Assembly: GCA_947259285.1 (NCBI GenBank)
Contig: CAMYMR010000005.1
Span: 29,985-93,984 of the forward strand
DNA: 64,000 bases
Direction of reading: 5' to 3'
Origin: an uncultured Woeseiaceae bacterium
GTDB taxonomy: Bacteria; Pseudomonadota; Gammaproteobacteria; Steroidobacterales; Woeseiaceae
Shown in pieces: positions 17,780-27,234 of this stretch. Below the pieces are notes generated by a model. It searched no databases, was not told where the DNA came from, and saw nothing but the letters and a program-made list of their open reading frames with translations. A program made the position numbers and the translations under genes. The stretch's first letter is position 1. Each line of letters begins with the position of its first letter.

Positions 17780-18798
17780 CAGACGTATCGAGTTTCCCGA
17801 CGGCCCGGCACGATGCGGCCGATCTGCCAGGCGTGTTCGCCCTGGTCAATCAGTACGCGCAGCGCCTCATCGACGTTCTCTTCGCGGACCACCGCAACCA
17901 TGCCAACGCCACAGTTGAAGGTACGGCGCATTTCGGCAGTTTCGATGTTGCCGTGCTCTGCCAGCCAGTCAAATACCGGACCGCGTCGCCAGGTCGAGGT
18001 GTCAATTTCCGCGCCCAGGTCACCCTGCAGAATGCGCGGTACGTTTTCCGTGATGCCCCCGCCGGTAATGTGTGCGAGTCCTTTTACGGGCACGGCTTCG
18101 ATCAATGCGAGAACCGCCTTGACGTATATACGGGTCGGTGCAAGCAGTCTGGCGTGGGCCGGATCGTCTTCTATCGTGGCCTCGCCGGAACGCTCCAGCA
18201 CTTTTCGAATCAACGAGTATCCGTTCGAGTGCGGGCCGTTGGACGCGATACCGATCAACGCGTCGCCGGCATCGATACCGCTGCCATCGATCAGTGCCGA
18301 GCGCTCGACGGCGCCAACGGTGAAACCCGCCAGGTCGTACTCGCCGTCTGAATACATATCCGGCATTTCCGCGGTTTCGCCGCCGATCAACGCCGCGCCG
18401 GCCTGCATGCAGCCTTCCGCGATCCCGGCGATCACCTGGGCTGCGACCGCTGTATCCAGTTTTCCGCAGGCGAAATAGTCCAGAAAGAACAGCGGCTCGG
18501 CGCCCTGGACCAGGACATCGTTTACGCACATGGCAACGAGATCGATACCGATCGTGTCGTGGATATCGTGTTGCTGTGCCAGCATCAGTTTGGTACCGAC
18601 ACCGTCGGTTCCCGAGACCAGAACCGGCTCACGATAGCGGTCAGACGCCAGCGCGAACAGCCCACCGAATCCGCCTATTCCCGACATAACCTCGGTTCGG
18701 TGGGTCCTTTTTACGAGCGGCTTGATGCGTTCGATCAGTTCGTTTCCCGCGTCGATGTCAACGCCGGCGTCTTTATACGTTAAAGGTTTATTCGTCAT
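17779..18798 (-). CDS. purM: Phosphoribosylformylglycinamidine cyclo-ligase
   Basis: PurM (AIR synthetase) closes the imidazole ring of purines using ATP. The chosen start, ATG 18798 ([19 protein letters not shown]), gives 339 residues, the family length; the longer frame from 18918 adds an unrelated basic leader. Motifs: [32 protein letters not shown] and [13 protein letters not shown]. It is divergent from the DUF2066 gene, as in many gammaproteobacteria. Confidence 0.97.
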   Translation of the reverse strand: MTNKPLTYKDAGVDIDAGNELIERIKPLVKRTHRTEVMSGIGGFGGLFALASDRYREPVLVSGTDGVGTKLMLAQQHDIHDTIGIDLVAMCVNDVLVQGAEPLFFLDYFACGKLDTAVAAQVIAGIAEGCMQAGAALIGGETAEMPDMYSDGEYDLAGFTVGAVERSALIDGSGIDAGDALIGIASNGPHSNGYSLIRKVLERSGEATIEDDPAHARLLAPTRIYVKAVLALIEAVPVKGLAHITGGGITENVPRILQGDLGAEIDTSTWRRGPVFDWLAEHGNIETAEMRRTFNCGVGMVAVVREENVDEALRVLIDQGEHAWQIGRIVPGRRETRYV

Positions 18799-18862
18799 TT
18801 CTGAGTGGCATACTCTGCGAGGGCGATATAATAGTGCTTGGTTCCGAACGGGGATACCACCC

Positions 18863-19960
18863 TTGCTGAAAACTCGAACATTCCGACCGGTCGGCCGACG
18901 CCGGCCTGCGGTCGGCACCGTACTGCTGGCCTTATTGCTCGCGCTCGGCGTTACGTCCGCGGCGCGGGCGGTCGAAGTACCGACCCTGTTTACCGCCGAG
19001 GTCCCGTTCGATCGCGAGGCCGATAATCCGCGCGAAGACGCCTACGAACGGGCGTTGTCCGAAGTGTTGTTGCGCGTGTCCGGATCCGAACTCGGAAATA
19101 ATCCCGCGGCGATCGCCGAGCTGTTTCCGAATCCGTCGTCTTTCGTTATTCAGTTTCGACCTGGCGCCAATGACACGCTCTGGGTGTCATTCGACGGAGA
19201 GGCGATTGAGCAGATCTTGCGCAATTCCGGGCAGCTCGTCTGGGGTGCGGATCGTCCGCTGACGCTGGTCTGGCTGGCCGTGGACTGGGGACAGGGTAGC
19301 CGCGAGATTATCGCGGCCGACGATCCGGATCGCAGCGAAAGCGAGGGCCGCTCAATCGACCGCAACAGGCGATTGAGAGAGCGCATGCTGCAAATCGCGG
19401 AGCAGCGTGGGCTGCCGATCGTTTTCCCGCTGCTCGATACGACCGATCTGCAAAGCGTTACATTCAGCGATATCTGGGGAGGTTTCGATGAAGGGATCAT
19501 CGACGCGTCAAAGCGATACGACGCGAATTCGATCCTGATCGGCCGCATTCGTCCGTCCGCGAGTCGTCGCGAGAACTGGACCTACTATTTCAGCGGTACG
19601 CAGCGTAGTTGGAACGGTCCTCCCGAAAGAGTCGTGGCAGAGGTCGCTAATCTGTTGGCGGCAGAGTTCGCTGTGGGCGGCAACGCGCCGGTCGAGACGG
19701 TCACCTTGAGCGTGTCTGGAATCGACTCGGTCCAGGCCTACGGATCCGTGCAAAGCCTGCTGGCTGACGTCAGTCTGATCGAGAGCTTTGTCATCATGGA
19801 GGTCGCCGGCGACCGGGTCATTTATCGAATAGACGTTCGTGGCGGCGCCGGGCGATTGAGCCGTGCCCTCCGGTTCAACGGGCTTGTCGAGCAGGACGAT
19901 ATGAACCGAATCGGTGGTGATCGCACCGCCGCGACACTCGAGTTTTTCTACACTCCCTGA
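18863..19960 (+). CDS. DUF2066 domain protein, exported
   Basis: This protein of unknown function is conserved in gammaproteobacteria opposite purM. From the TTG at 18863 it has 365 residues with a basic N-terminus and a signal peptide ([20 protein letters not shown], cleavage likely after ARA). The mature part starts [14 protein letters not shown], followed by [14 protein letters not shown], the typical DUF2066 opening. No enzyme motif is recognised. The frame is open upstream, but the extra region overlaps purM; a GGGG tract before the TTG could act as a ribosome-binding site. Confidence 0.75.
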   Translation: MLKTRTFRPVGRRRPAVGTVLLALLLALGVTSAARAVEVPTLFTAEVPFDREADNPREDAYERALSEVLLRVSGSELGNNPAAIAELFPNPSSFVIQFRPGANDTLWVSFDGEAIEQILRNSGQLVWGADRPLTLVWLAVDWGQGSREIIAADDPDRSESEGRSIDRNRRLRERMLQIAEQRGLPIVFPLLDTTDLQSVTFSDIWGGFDEGIIDASKRYDANSILIGRIRPSASRRENWTYYFSGTQRSWNGPPERVVAEVANLLAAEFAVGGNAPVETVTLSVSGIDSVQAYGSVQSLLADVSLIESFVIMEVAGDRVIYRIDVRGGAGRLSRALRFNGLVEQDDMNRIGGDRTAATLEFFYTP

Positions 19961-19971
19961 GATTCCTGCGA

Positions 19972-20517
19972 ATGTCTCTGAGCTGGTTACCCAACGCTAT
20001 CTCGTTGCTGCGCATTGCGCTCGTCGTACCGATACTCTCGTTAATCCTGGACGAACGCTTTGCCTGGGCACTGGCTCTCTTTTTCGTGGCCGGGTTTTCG
20101 GACGGTATCGATGGGTACCTTGCCAAACGATTCGGCTGGTATACCCGCCTCGGGGGCTTGCTGGATCCGGTTGCCGACAAGCTGCTGGTGGCCGGCACCT
20201 TTATCACCCTGGCTTATACTCAACATATCCCTGTCTGGCTCGCGGCTGCGGTAATCCTCAGAGACGTGATCATTGTTGGGGGTGCCACGGCCTACAATTT
20301 CATCGTCAGGCCGGTACAGGGCGAACCCACGAAGATCAGCAAACTGAATACGGCGCTGCAGCTATTGTTCCTGCTCTTCGTGATGAGTCGCGCGGGATTC
20401 GGCTGGCCCGACGAGATCTCGATCACCGTGTTGGGTGCCTCCGTCCTGATCACGGTCGTGATCAGTGGCGTAGACTATGTCTTGTCCTGGTCCGAAAGAG
20501 CCCGCTCGGGTGCCTAG
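19972..20517 (+). CDS. CDP-alcohol phosphatidyltransferase (PgsA-like)
   Basis: This 181-residue membrane protein carries the CDP-alcohol phosphotransferase motif, D-G-x-x-D-G-x-x-A spaced to G-x3-D-x3-D, in SDGIDGYLAKRFGWYTRLGG and LLDPVADK (about 43-70). The family makes phosphatidylglycerol phosphate or related lipids by displacing CMP from CDP-diacylglycerol. Several hydrophobic segments are visible. Because the main pgsA is usually beside uvrC, this may be a paralogue; the exact acceptor cannot be read from the sequence. It lies 11 bases after DUF2066. Confidence 0.88.
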   Translation: MSLSWLPNAISLLRIALVVPILSLILDERFAWALALFFVAGFSDGIDGYLAKRFGWYTRLGGLLDPVADKLLVAGTFITLAYTQHIPVWLAAAVILRDVIIVGGATAYNFIVRPVQGEPTKISKLNTALQLLFLLFVMSRAGFGWPDEISITVLGASVLITVVISGVDYVLSWSERARSGA

Positions 20518-20581
20518 GATATGGCCCTTCGGGCCGTCGATTGGGACATGGCGGCTACATTGAATTTCAACAGGCTCTGAC

Positions 20582-21646
20582 ATGCAAACTGATCTTCGTC
20601 TGAACTGGATAATCGCGATCGCGCTGACGGGCTGGCTGTTCTATCTGTTGGCCCCGGTCCTGACGCCGTTCGTCGCTGCGGCGCTTTTGGCCTATCTTGG
20701 CGACCCGCTGGCGGACCGGCTGCAGCGACTCAAGTTGCCGCGCACTGTCGCGGTAATCGCCGTGTTCCTGATCACGTTTCTTGTGCTCGCTCTGTTGATA
20801 CTGCTCGTCGGTCCATTGATCAAGACCCAGGTCGGGGCGTTTTTTCAGGCCTTGCCCGATATTGCGCGCAAGGCCGAGCAGGTATGGTTGCCCAATGTGA
20901 CTGGCTGGCTGGATCTCGAGCCGGGCGAAGACGTCGGAATCGGTGCGTTTCTGGCGCGATACACCGATATGGTCGGCACCTGGAGCGGCAAGATCCTTCT
21001 GTCGGTCGGCAAGTCGGGCGGCGCGCTCGCCGCTGCAGTTCTCAGCCTGTTCTTGATTCCGATCCTCACGTTCTACCTGCTGCGAGATTGGGATACGATT
21101 CTCGTGCACATCGGCGCGTTGGTGCCGGAAAGCCAGCGCGGCACGGCGTTTCGTCTCGCGCGGGAAACCGACGAAGTGCTTGGCGCGTTCTTACGCGGAC
21201 AAATACTCGTTATGGCCGCGCTGGCGGTCATCTATTCGGCCGGGCTTGCCCTGGTGGGCCTCAAATTTGCCGTGGCTATCGGCGTTGTCGCCGGTCTGGT
21301 CAGTTTCGTCCCATACCTGGGCTTCGTCTTTGGCATCGCGCTCGCCGGACTGACGGTGGCGCTCGAGCCCAATCCCCTGTGGCAGCTGGTCGGCGTGGTA
21401 GCCACGTTTGCGATCGCGCAGTTTATCGAAGGCTCCGTGCTGACACCAAAGCTGGTGGGCGACCGCATTGGCTTGCACCCGGTGATCATCATATTCGCAG
21501 TTGCCGCCGGAGGTCAGCTGTTCGGGTTCTTCGGCATCCTGCTGGCCTTGCCGGCCGCCGCGGTGCTTTCCGTTCTGGTACGTTTTGCCTTCGACCGATA
21601 CCTTAAGGAACATCCCGACGCTCTCGTGGTGCTTGACGAGGAATGA
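20582..21646 (+). CDS. AI-2E family transporter (PerM-like permease)
   Basis: This 354-residue polytopic protein of the AI-2E transporter/PerM family has about eight membrane helices. The N-terminal pair APVLTPFVAAALLAYLGDP is typical, as are the central amphipathic region and the C-terminal FVPYLGFVFGIALAGL and EGSVLTPKLVGDRIGLHPVI segments. Members export small molecules or act as Na+/H+ antiporters; the substrate here is unknown. Its stop overlaps the hda start (ATGA), a conserved pairing. Confidence 0.9.
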   Translation: MQTDLRLNWIIAIALTGWLFYLLAPVLTPFVAAALLAYLGDPLADRLQRLKLPRTVAVIAVFLITFLVLALLILLVGPLIKTQVGAFFQALPDIARKAEQVWLPNVTGWLDLEPGEDVGIGAFLARYTDMVGTWSGKILLSVGKSGGALAAAVLSLFLIPILTFYLLRDWDTILVHIGALVPESQRGTAFRLARETDEVLGAFLRGQILVMAALAVIYSAGLALVGLKFAVAIGVVAGLVSFVPYLGFVFGIALAGLTVALEPNPLWQLVGVVATFAIAQFIEGSVLTPKLVGDRIGLHPVIIIFAVAAGGQLFGFFGILLALPAAAVLSVLVRFAFDRYLKEHPDALVVLDEE

Positions 21647-22350
21647 ACCAGCTTGTACTGCCATTACGCCTCGCTGACCACGCCGTGTTTGCAAGTTTCT
21701 TCGAGCGCGGCAACGAGCCGCTGGTCGCGACGCTGAATGCACTCGCGAGTGAGTCGGGCGACACTCACGGCTGCTGGATCTGGGGCTCGAAATCGACGGG
21801 CAAGACGCACCTGTTGCAGGCGGTTTGTGATCGGGCGGGCGACCGATCCGTTTATCTGCCGTTGTCGATGTTGGCCACGGCGGGGCCGGTGATCCTGGAC
21901 GGCCTTGCCAGCCGCGAACTCATTTGCATCGACGATATACATAGCGTCGCCGGCGACGCCGATTGGGAGATAGCGCTGTTCGAGCTGTGTAATCAGGTGT
22001 TCGACACCGGAGGTCAGATTGTCGTGGCGGCACGCACGGCGCCCCGCGAATGTCCGATTGGCCTTCAGGACCTTGCCAGCCGTCTTTCACGACTGCCGGT
22101 GTTTCGTATTCATGATCTCGATGACTCAGAGCGCATGCTGGCGCTGCAGCTCAGGGCCAGGCATCGCGGGCTCGATCTTCCGGATGAGACGGCCGGCTAC
22201 CTCATGAAACGCAGCCGGCGCGACATGGCGAGCTTGTACGCGTTGCTGGACGAACTGGATCTTGAAGCGCTCCGCGCGCAGCGCCGCCTTACCGTGCCGT
22301 TCGTTCGGGACGTGCTGGAACATCGCAAAAACGGTATCGACCCAGCCTAA
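21643..22350 (+). CDS. hda: DnaA-related regulatory inactivation protein Hda
   Basis: Hda, bound to the DNA clamp, stimulates DnaA-ATP hydrolysis and so prevents re-initiation. The 235-residue protein starts MNQLVLPLRLADHAVFASF: QLVLPL near the N-terminus is the clamp-binding motif. A DnaA-like AAA+ domain follows with Walker A GSKSTGKTHLL and Walker B ICIDDIHSV, and there is no C-terminal DNA-binding domain. It ends four bases inside the convergent wrbA gene. Confidence 0.95.
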   Translation: MNQLVLPLRLADHAVFASFFERGNEPLVATLNALASESGDTHGCWIWGSKSTGKTHLLQAVCDRAGDRSVYLPLSMLATAGPVILDGLASRELICIDDIHSVAGDADWEIALFELCNQVFDTGGQIVVAARTAPRECPIGLQDLASRLSRLPVFRIHDLDDSERMLALQLRARHRGLDLPDETAGYLMKRSRRDMASLYALLDELDLEALRAQRRLTVPFVRDVLEHRKNGIDPA

Positions 22351-22940
22351 TCCGCGAGTCGGCGCGCAACCTCGGCAACCCGCCGGCCGAGCGCCCGCGC
22401 GAGTTTCTTTTCGTCGTCAGAAAGCGAGTCGGGGTCTCGATTCCAACTCACATGCGTGGCGCCGTACGGCGTTCCGCCGGTCGTGGTGGTCGTCAGTTCC
22501 GGTTCCGTGTAGGGCAGGCCGACGAGTAGCATGCCATGGTGCAGTAGCGGCAGCGCCATCGTAATCAGCGTGGTTTCCTGGCCGCCATGCAGAGACGACG
22601 TCGACGCAAATACGCCGGCTGGCTTGCCGACTGCGGAGCCTTTGAACCACTCGCTAACGGTGCCGTCAAGAAAGTGCTTTAGCGACGCGGACATATTGCC
22701 AAAGTTTGTGGGGCTGCCCATGATGAGGCCTGCGCATTCGACGAGGTCGGACGGAGTCGCGTAGGGCGGGCCGGACTCGGGAACGCTGTCCTCGGCGGCT
22801 GCGGTAACGGCCGAAATGCGAGGCACCGTTCGAAGTCGCGATGACATGCCGGGGACAGCGTCGACACCGTTGCAGACCTCGCGTGCCAGCGCTTCTGTCG
22901 CGCCCTTGCGCGAATAATACAGCACCAGGATATCGGCCAT
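22347..22940 (-). CDS. wrbA: NAD(P)H:quinone oxidoreductase, WrbA-type flavodoxin
   Basis: WrbA is an FMN-dependent quinone reductase. The 197-residue protein has the flavodoxin phosphate loop YYSRKGATEALA (9-20), GSPTNFGNMS (about 76-85), FASTSSLHGGQETT and the glycine-rich TGGTPYGATH. All contact FMN in the family. Its ATG overlaps the stop of the ArsC-like gene by one base, so the two are co-translated. This group is often found beside hda and the YfgD-type ArsC protein. Confidence 0.92.
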   Translation of the reverse strand: MADILVLYYSRKGATEALAREVCNGVDAVPGMSSRLRTVPRISAVTAAAEDSVPESGPPYATPSDLVECAGLIMGSPTNFGNMSASLKHFLDGTVSEWFKGSAVGKPAGVFASTSSLHGGQETTLITMALPLLHHGMLLVGLPYTEPELTTTTTGGTPYGATHVSWNRDPDSLSDDEKKLARALGRRVAEVARRLAD

Positions 22941-23296
22941 TAGCTGAGCAGGTCGTGTACGTTTTCGGGCGGTCTTCCAATAACGGCCCTGCCACGTTCA
23001 TTGTCGACGACGATCGGTCGCTGCAAGACACGAGGGTGGCGAGCGAGCCACTCCGCAAGGGCCGTATCATTGTCAAGATCGGGGAGGTCCTTTGCCTCCT
23101 TGAAGTCAGGCTCTGCGCGGCGTAGAAGCGCGGATACAGGCATCTCCAGCTTGTCTGCGAAGTCGAGAATCTCGGACGGCAAGGGTGGGTCCTCCAGGTA
23201 AGGAACGATGCTGGGATCGATGCCGGCGTCCTCGATGATTTGCAGTGTTTTTCGCGACTTCGAGCAGCGTGGGTTGTGATAAATCGTTAGTGCCAT
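22940..23296 (-). CDS. ArsC/YfgD-family thioredoxin-fold reductase
   Basis: This 118-residue ArsC-family protein has HNPRCSKSRKTL with the active-site cysteine C11, then YLEDPPLP and DNERGRAVIGRPPENV, in which R105 is one of the conserved arginines. The location beside hda and wrbA is that of E. coli YfgD, so it is more likely a housekeeping paralogue than part of an arsenic operon; no arsB or arsR is present. Genuine glutaredoxin-dependent arsenate reduction cannot be excluded. Confidence 0.88.
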   Translation of the reverse strand: MALTIYHNPRCSKSRKTLQIIEDAGIDPSIVPYLEDPPLPSEILDFADKLEMPVSALLRRAEPDFKEAKDLPDLDNDTALAEWLARHPRVLQRPIVVDNERGRAVIGRPPENVHDLLS

Positions 23297-23434
23297 AGAA
23301 CCTCCGGATCCCTGTAATTGCGCCGAGAATGAACTCTAGCAGGCCGCCGCCGGCGCGTCAGCGACGGCCTCTAGCTTGACGGCGTGTATCACGTGTTGAT
23401 AGCGTTGGAGGGTTTCCGATAAATAGAACAAGAC

Positions 23435-23761
23435 GTGAAATCAACCGGACTGAAATCGCTGGTTCACTCTCTCCTGATCGCGATCATCGCCCTGACTTAT
23501 GGCTGTGAGACCGCGCCCCCGGTGCAGGAAATGAGCGATGCCCGCCAGGCGATTGCCGTGGCGAAGGAGGCTGGCGCCGCGGAGAAGGCCGCCATCCACC
23601 TCAAAGCGGCGGAAGTCTATCTGCAAAGCGCCCAGCAAAAACTCAACGAGCGCAAGTATTCTCAGGCACGGTACGACGCGAAGCAGGCGAAAATGAAAGC
23701 ACTCGACGCCCTGAAAGCCAGCGAGTCCGGCCAAGAAGCCATCGAGGATGACGCCCCATAA
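23435..23761 (+). CDS. DUF4398 lipoprotein
   Basis: This 108-residue envelope lipoprotein has a GTG start, a basic N-terminus, a hydrophobic core and the lipobox LTYGC with the lipidated cysteine at about residue 24. The mature part is a helical, Ala/Lys-rich DUF4398 domain ([14 protein letters not shown], then [12 protein letters not shown] and [15 protein letters not shown]), thought to form a helical hairpin near peptidoglycan. Function is unknown. The stop codon (TAA 23759-23761) overlaps the upstream end of the acylphosphatase frame. Confidence 0.85.
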   Translation: MKSTGLKSLVHSLLIAIIALTYGCETAPPVQEMSDARQAIAVAKEAGAAEKAAIHLKAAEVYLQSAQQKLNERKYSQARYDAKQAKMKALDALKASESGQEAIEDDAP

Positions 23762-24051
23762 AAGAGGGTAACCGTAGTCGCCCAGTAGAGGCTCGACGGA
23801 TCACGGTCCGCGGCCGCGTGCAGGGTGTCTGGTTTCGCGACAGCACCCGTCGCGAGGCCGAACGTCTGGGCGTGACGGGTTACGCGATCAACCGGGACAA
23901 TGGCGATGTTGAGGTGCTGGCCTGTGGCGCGCCCGATTCACTCGATGCACTGTGTGAGTGGCTGCGACAGGGGCCACCGCTGGCAAAGGTCACGGACCTC
24001 GAGCAGACAGCGGCGGACTACCAGGAACTGGACGGGTTCACGACCGGGTAG
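23758..24051 (+). CDS. Acylphosphatase, non-canonical start
   Basis: Acylphosphatases hydrolyse carboxyl-phosphate bonds. The conserved core reads [20 protein letters not shown] with the phosphate-binding arginine after GVWF, then [17 protein letters not shown] with the catalytic asparagine. No in-frame ATG, GTG, TTG or CTG lies between the upstream stop (23749-23751) and the first beta-strand. The first standard codon, GTG 23818, would remove that strand. Candidates are ATA 23758, which overlaps the preceding TAA as ATAA, or ATC 23800, with AGAGG about 8 bases upstream. The coordinates use ATA 23758 (97 residues); the start is uncertain. Confidence 0.7.
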   Translation: MKEGNRSRPVEARRITVRGRVQGVWFRDSTRREAERLGVTGYAINRDNGDVEVLACGAPDSLDALCEWLRQGPPLAKVTDLEQTAADYQELDGFTTG

Positions 24052-24063
24052 CGTGTTATCGAA

Positions 24064-24663
24064 TCAGGCTTTAAACCACTTCTTGCTGAGCTTATCGATG
24101 ACCTTGTTGGGATATTTGCGCTTGCCGAGGCTGCCGTTGTAGCGACCCAGGGCCCGCCGAAGATCGCCGTTTTCCTTATCGAGATAGAAGCGCAGGATCG
24201 TACAGCCGTAACGCAGGTTGGTGTCTGTGTGCAACAGGTTGTCATTTGGCCGACCGATTTCGTCGAGCCAGAAGGGCATTATCTGCATTAGTCCGAGTGC
24301 CCCGGCGACGGAGACAGCATAGCGGTCGAAATTACTCTCGACTTCGATCACGGCGAGGATGAGTTCCGGCGGCAGCTCCACCCGGGCGGCCTCCATGTGA
24401 ACCAGCGTCAGGAGCTCGATGCGCTCTTCGGGATCTTCGACCTGCCGAGCCAGGCGCCTCGACATATCCGTCAGCCAAACCTCGGCATGGAACCGATCTG
24501 CGAAACTCGCCGCCTCACTCGCCGCCGCCCGAAGCACCTCGCGAAGTTCCGGATCGGGCAATTGCTCGCCCATCGCCGCCGGTCCGCTCAACAATACGGC
24601 CAGTAACGCGACAGGTCTAATGCGACGAATGAGGATCATGTTTGCTGGATTGCTTACAGACAT
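24064..24663 (-). CDS. Lytic murein transglycosylase (SLT domain)
   Basis: This 199-residue exported protein has a signal segment IRRIRPVALLAVLLSGPAAM; the start could also be the ATG eight codons in. The C-terminal SLT domain contains LAVIEVESNFDRYAVS, whose first glutamate is the catalytic residue, then GALGLMQIMP, NLRYGCTILRFYLD and ALGRYNGSLG. It cleaves peptidoglycan glycan strands with formation of anhydro-MurNAc. It is divergent from no promoter-rich region and sits just downstream of proS, with 27 bases between. Confidence 0.9.
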   Translation of the reverse strand: MSVSNPANMILIRRIRPVALLAVLLSGPAAMGEQLPDPELREVLRAAASEAASFADRFHAEVWLTDMSRRLARQVEDPEERIELLTLVHMEAARVELPPELILAVIEVESNFDRYAVSVAGALGLMQIMPFWLDEIGRPNDNLLHTDTNLRYGCTILRFYLDKENGDLRRALGRYNGSLGKRKYPNKVIDKLSKKWFKA

Positions 24664-24690
24664 AGTGTATTAAAATTAACAGCTTACAAT

Positions 24691-26385
24691 CTATTCTTCT
24701 AGCAGATTGAGAGCCTCTTCACGTTTCAGATTACGCGATTCGGCGTCTCGTCGATGCCGGTACTCGATCTCGCCTGCCGCCAGATTGCGCTCGCTGATGA
24801 CCAGCCGATGCGGCACGCCGATTAACTCGGCATCGGCGAACTTGACGCCGGGCCTCGCATCGCGGTCGTCGAACAATACGTCGAAGCCCCTTTGGGTAAG
24901 CTCGGCGTAAAGCGCTTCGGCGGCGTCGCGCACGATCTCGGACCGCTGCAAGTTGATGGGGACCAGCACGACGTCAAAAGGTGCCAGCGGGCCGGGCCAG
25001 ATAATGCCGTTTTCGTCATGATTCTGCTCGATAGCGGCGCCGACGATGCGTGTAATGCCGATTCCATAACAGCCCATTTGCATGGTCTGGTTCTTGCCGT
25101 CCGGATTCTGGACGGTCGCCCCCAGCGCCTGGCTGTATTTGTCGCCCAGTTGGAAGATGTGTCCGACTTCGATGCCGCGGGCAATGCTGAGCGTGCCAGT
25201 CCCCCCCGGTGTTGGATCTCCGGCAACGACGTTGCGGATGTCCACCGTCTCGGCCACGTCGATGTCACGCCCGAAATTAGCCCCATGGAAATGCTGGTCG
25301 ATCTCGTTGGCGCCGCAGACGAAATCGCTCATCGTGGCCGTTGCGTGATCGTAATACACCGGTATGTCCAGCCCGATTGGGCCTGCGAAGCCGGGCGGGC
25401 TTCCGGTGACCTCCCGGACAAGCTCCGGCGTGGCCATAATCAGCGGCGAGGCGACGCCAGGAATCCTCTGCGCCTTGACGGCATTGAGCTCATGATCGCC
25501 GCGTAACACCAGCGCGACCGGGCCGTCGGTGCCTTCGACGATCAGCGTTTTCAGCGTCTGCTGCGGCGTAGTCCCCAAAAAGTCGCAAAGGGCTTCGATT
25601 GTCTTTATGCCGGGCGTCGCGACGCGCCTGAGCGTTTCGGCGGCGGCTGGCCGTTCCCCAGGCGGCCTGGTCGTTTGGGCGGTTTCGATATTCGACGCGT
25701 AGTTATCCGCATCGCAATAGGCGATCGCGTCTTCGCCGGATTCGGCCAGTACGTGGAACTCCTGCGACCGGCTCCCGCCAATCTCGCCGCTGTCGGCGTC
25801 GACCACCCGGAATTCCAGGCCGAGGCGCTCAAAGATCGCGGTGTAGGCCGCATGCATCTTTTGGTACGAGGCCTCCATTCCAGCCTGGTCGAGATCGAAT
25901 GAATAAGCATCCTTCATAATGAACTCGCGCGACCGCATTACGCCAAAACGGGGACGTATTTCGTCGCGGAACTTGGTCTGTATCTGGTAGAAGTTGACGG
26001 GTAGCTGTTTGTAGCTGCGAAGTTCGCGGCGCGCGATATCCGTGATCACTTCCTCGTGCGTCGGGCCGAAACAGAAGTCCCGCTCGCCGCGATCCTGCAT
26101 CCGCAGCAACAGCGGGCCGTACTCGTCCCATCGTCCCGATTCCTGCCAAAGCTCGGCCGGCTGCACCGCGGGCATCAGTAATTCCAGGGCCCCGGCGCGG
26201 TCCATTTCCTCGCGAACCACGTCTTCGACTTTCCGCAGGACCCGCAGGCCGATCGGCATCCAGGTAAAGAGGCCCGACGCAAGTCGTCGTATAAGTCCGG
26301 CACGCAGCATGAGCTGGTGGCTGACGATCTCCGCCTCGGCAGGCACTTCTTTGAGCGTGGTCAGCCCAAATTGAGAAAAACGCAT
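24691..26385 (-). CDS. proS: Prolyl-tRNA synthetase (bacterial type with editing domain)
   Basis: ProS charges tRNA-Pro. The 564-residue class II enzyme has the N-terminal catalytic core (motif 2 around [21 protein letters not shown]), the inserted YbaK-like editing domain (about 225-400, including VLRGDHELN and DYVCGAN-like [12 protein letters not shown]), motif 3 [10 protein letters not shown] and the C-terminal anticodon-binding domain. Length is near the E. coli protein (572). It is divergent from the Psd-like gene with 113 bases between. Confidence 0.97.
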   Translation of the reverse strand: MRFSQFGLTTLKEVPAEAEIVSHQLMLRAGLIRRLASGLFTWMPIGLRVLRKVEDVVREEMDRAGALELLMPAVQPAELWQESGRWDEYGPLLLRMQDRGERDFCFGPTHEEVITDIARRELRSYKQLPVNFYQIQTKFRDEIRPRFGVMRSREFIMKDAYSFDLDQAGMEASYQKMHAAYTAIFERLGLEFRVVDADSGEIGGSRSQEFHVLAESGEDAIAYCDADNYASNIETAQTTRPPGERPAAAETLRRVATPGIKTIEALCDFLGTTPQQTLKTLIVEGTDGPVALVLRGDHELNAVKAQRIPGVASPLIMATPELVREVTGSPPGFAGPIGLDIPVYYDHATATMSDFVCGANEIDQHFHGANFGRDIDVAETVDIRNVVAGDPTPGGTGTLSIARGIEVGHIFQLGDKYSQALGATVQNPDGKNQTMQMGCYGIGITRIVGAAIEQNHDENGIIWPGPLAPFDVVLVPINLQRSEIVRDAAEALYAELTQRGFDVLFDDRDARPGVKFADAELIGVPHRLVISERNLAAGEIEYRHRRDAESRNLKREEALNLLEE

Positions 26386-26498
26386 TCGATATAACCTTGT
26401 GTTTGTTAGCGGCGCATTCTAACCGTTTATGCCCAGCGGTGTGATGGCCGCGATAAACCCATATTGACACCACTGCGAAAGCAGGTGATCGTCCATGA

Positions 26499-27149
26499 TT
26501 GCATTTCTGGACATCTCCGGCCGTGTATGTAAGACGAAATCCACTGATCGCCCATGAGGGGATCATCCCGATGCTGCTGGTCCTGGCGGCAGGCGCTTTG
26601 TTGCTTCGCTACGTAGACCCATGGTTTGCCCTGGCGCCGGGAGCCCTGTTTGTATTCATGTTCTTTTTGTTCCGCGATCCCGATCGGGAGGTGCCATCCG
26701 TGGCACTGGGTGTAGTCAGCCCGGTCGATGGTGAGGTGGAAATCGTCGATACAACCGACAGGTGCGTGGTGCAGGGCGAGGCGCACCGGATTCGAATCCG
26801 CATCGACCCTTTCGGGACGTACACAGCGCGGAGTCCGATGGAAGGCCAGGTTATGGATCTGCACTCCCGTGAAGAAGGCGTGGGGCCCGAATGCCCCGCC
26901 AATGCGCTCTGGATTCGAAACGACGAAGGCGATAGCGTCGTATTGCAGTTCCACGGTTACCGACTTGGCCTCGCGCCTCGATCATTTGATCGGTTCGGCG
27001 AGCGCGTCGGGCAGGGGCATCGCTGCGCATATCTGCGACTTGCCAGGTTTGCGGATATCTACATGCCGATAAACGGCAACGTCATGGTCAAGCCGGGGCA
27101 AAAGATCATGGCTGGCAGCGACCTGATCGGTACGGTTCCGCACCCGTAA
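26499..27149 (+). CDS. Phosphatidylserine decarboxylase-family membrane protein lacking the pyruvoyl site
   Basis: This 216-residue protein has two membrane helices (about 22-37 and 42-58) and then RDPDRE and VSPVDGEV, the layout of short (type III/archaeal-like) Psd proteins. Two catalytic features are missing. The self-cleavage Gly-Ser of the usual FGSRVD is replaced by A182-R183 in LARFADIYMP, and the histidine of HVNRAP is Y108 in TYTARSP. Without Gly-Ser no pyruvoyl group can form, so decarboxylase activity is not expected. The conserved C-terminus VKPGQKIMAGSDLIGTV shows the alignment is real. The TTG at 26499 is the assumed start; ATG 26571 would drop part of helix 1. Confidence 0.8.
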   Translation: MHFWTSPAVYVRRNPLIAHEGIIPMLLVLAAGALLLRYVDPWFALAPGALFVFMFFLFRDPDREVPSVALGVVSPVDGEVEIVDTTDRCVVQGEAHRIRIRIDPFGTYTARSPMEGQVMDLHSREEGVGPECPANALWIRNDEGDSVVLQFHGYRLGLAPRSFDRFGERVGQGHRCAYLRLARFADIYMPINGNVMVKPGQKIMAGSDLIGTVPHP

Positions 27150-27234
27150 ACCGGACCTGTGTCGTGTAATGCACGATTCGCCATGGCAAACTACTGATTG
27201 AAAGTTGTCAGTGGCCTGAGAACCGGTTTACTCC

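Noticed and set aside
22940..23296. An arsenic-resistance operon.
   Set aside because: The ArsC-like protein sits beside hda and wrbA, with no arsB or arsR, matching the housekeeping YfgD position instead.
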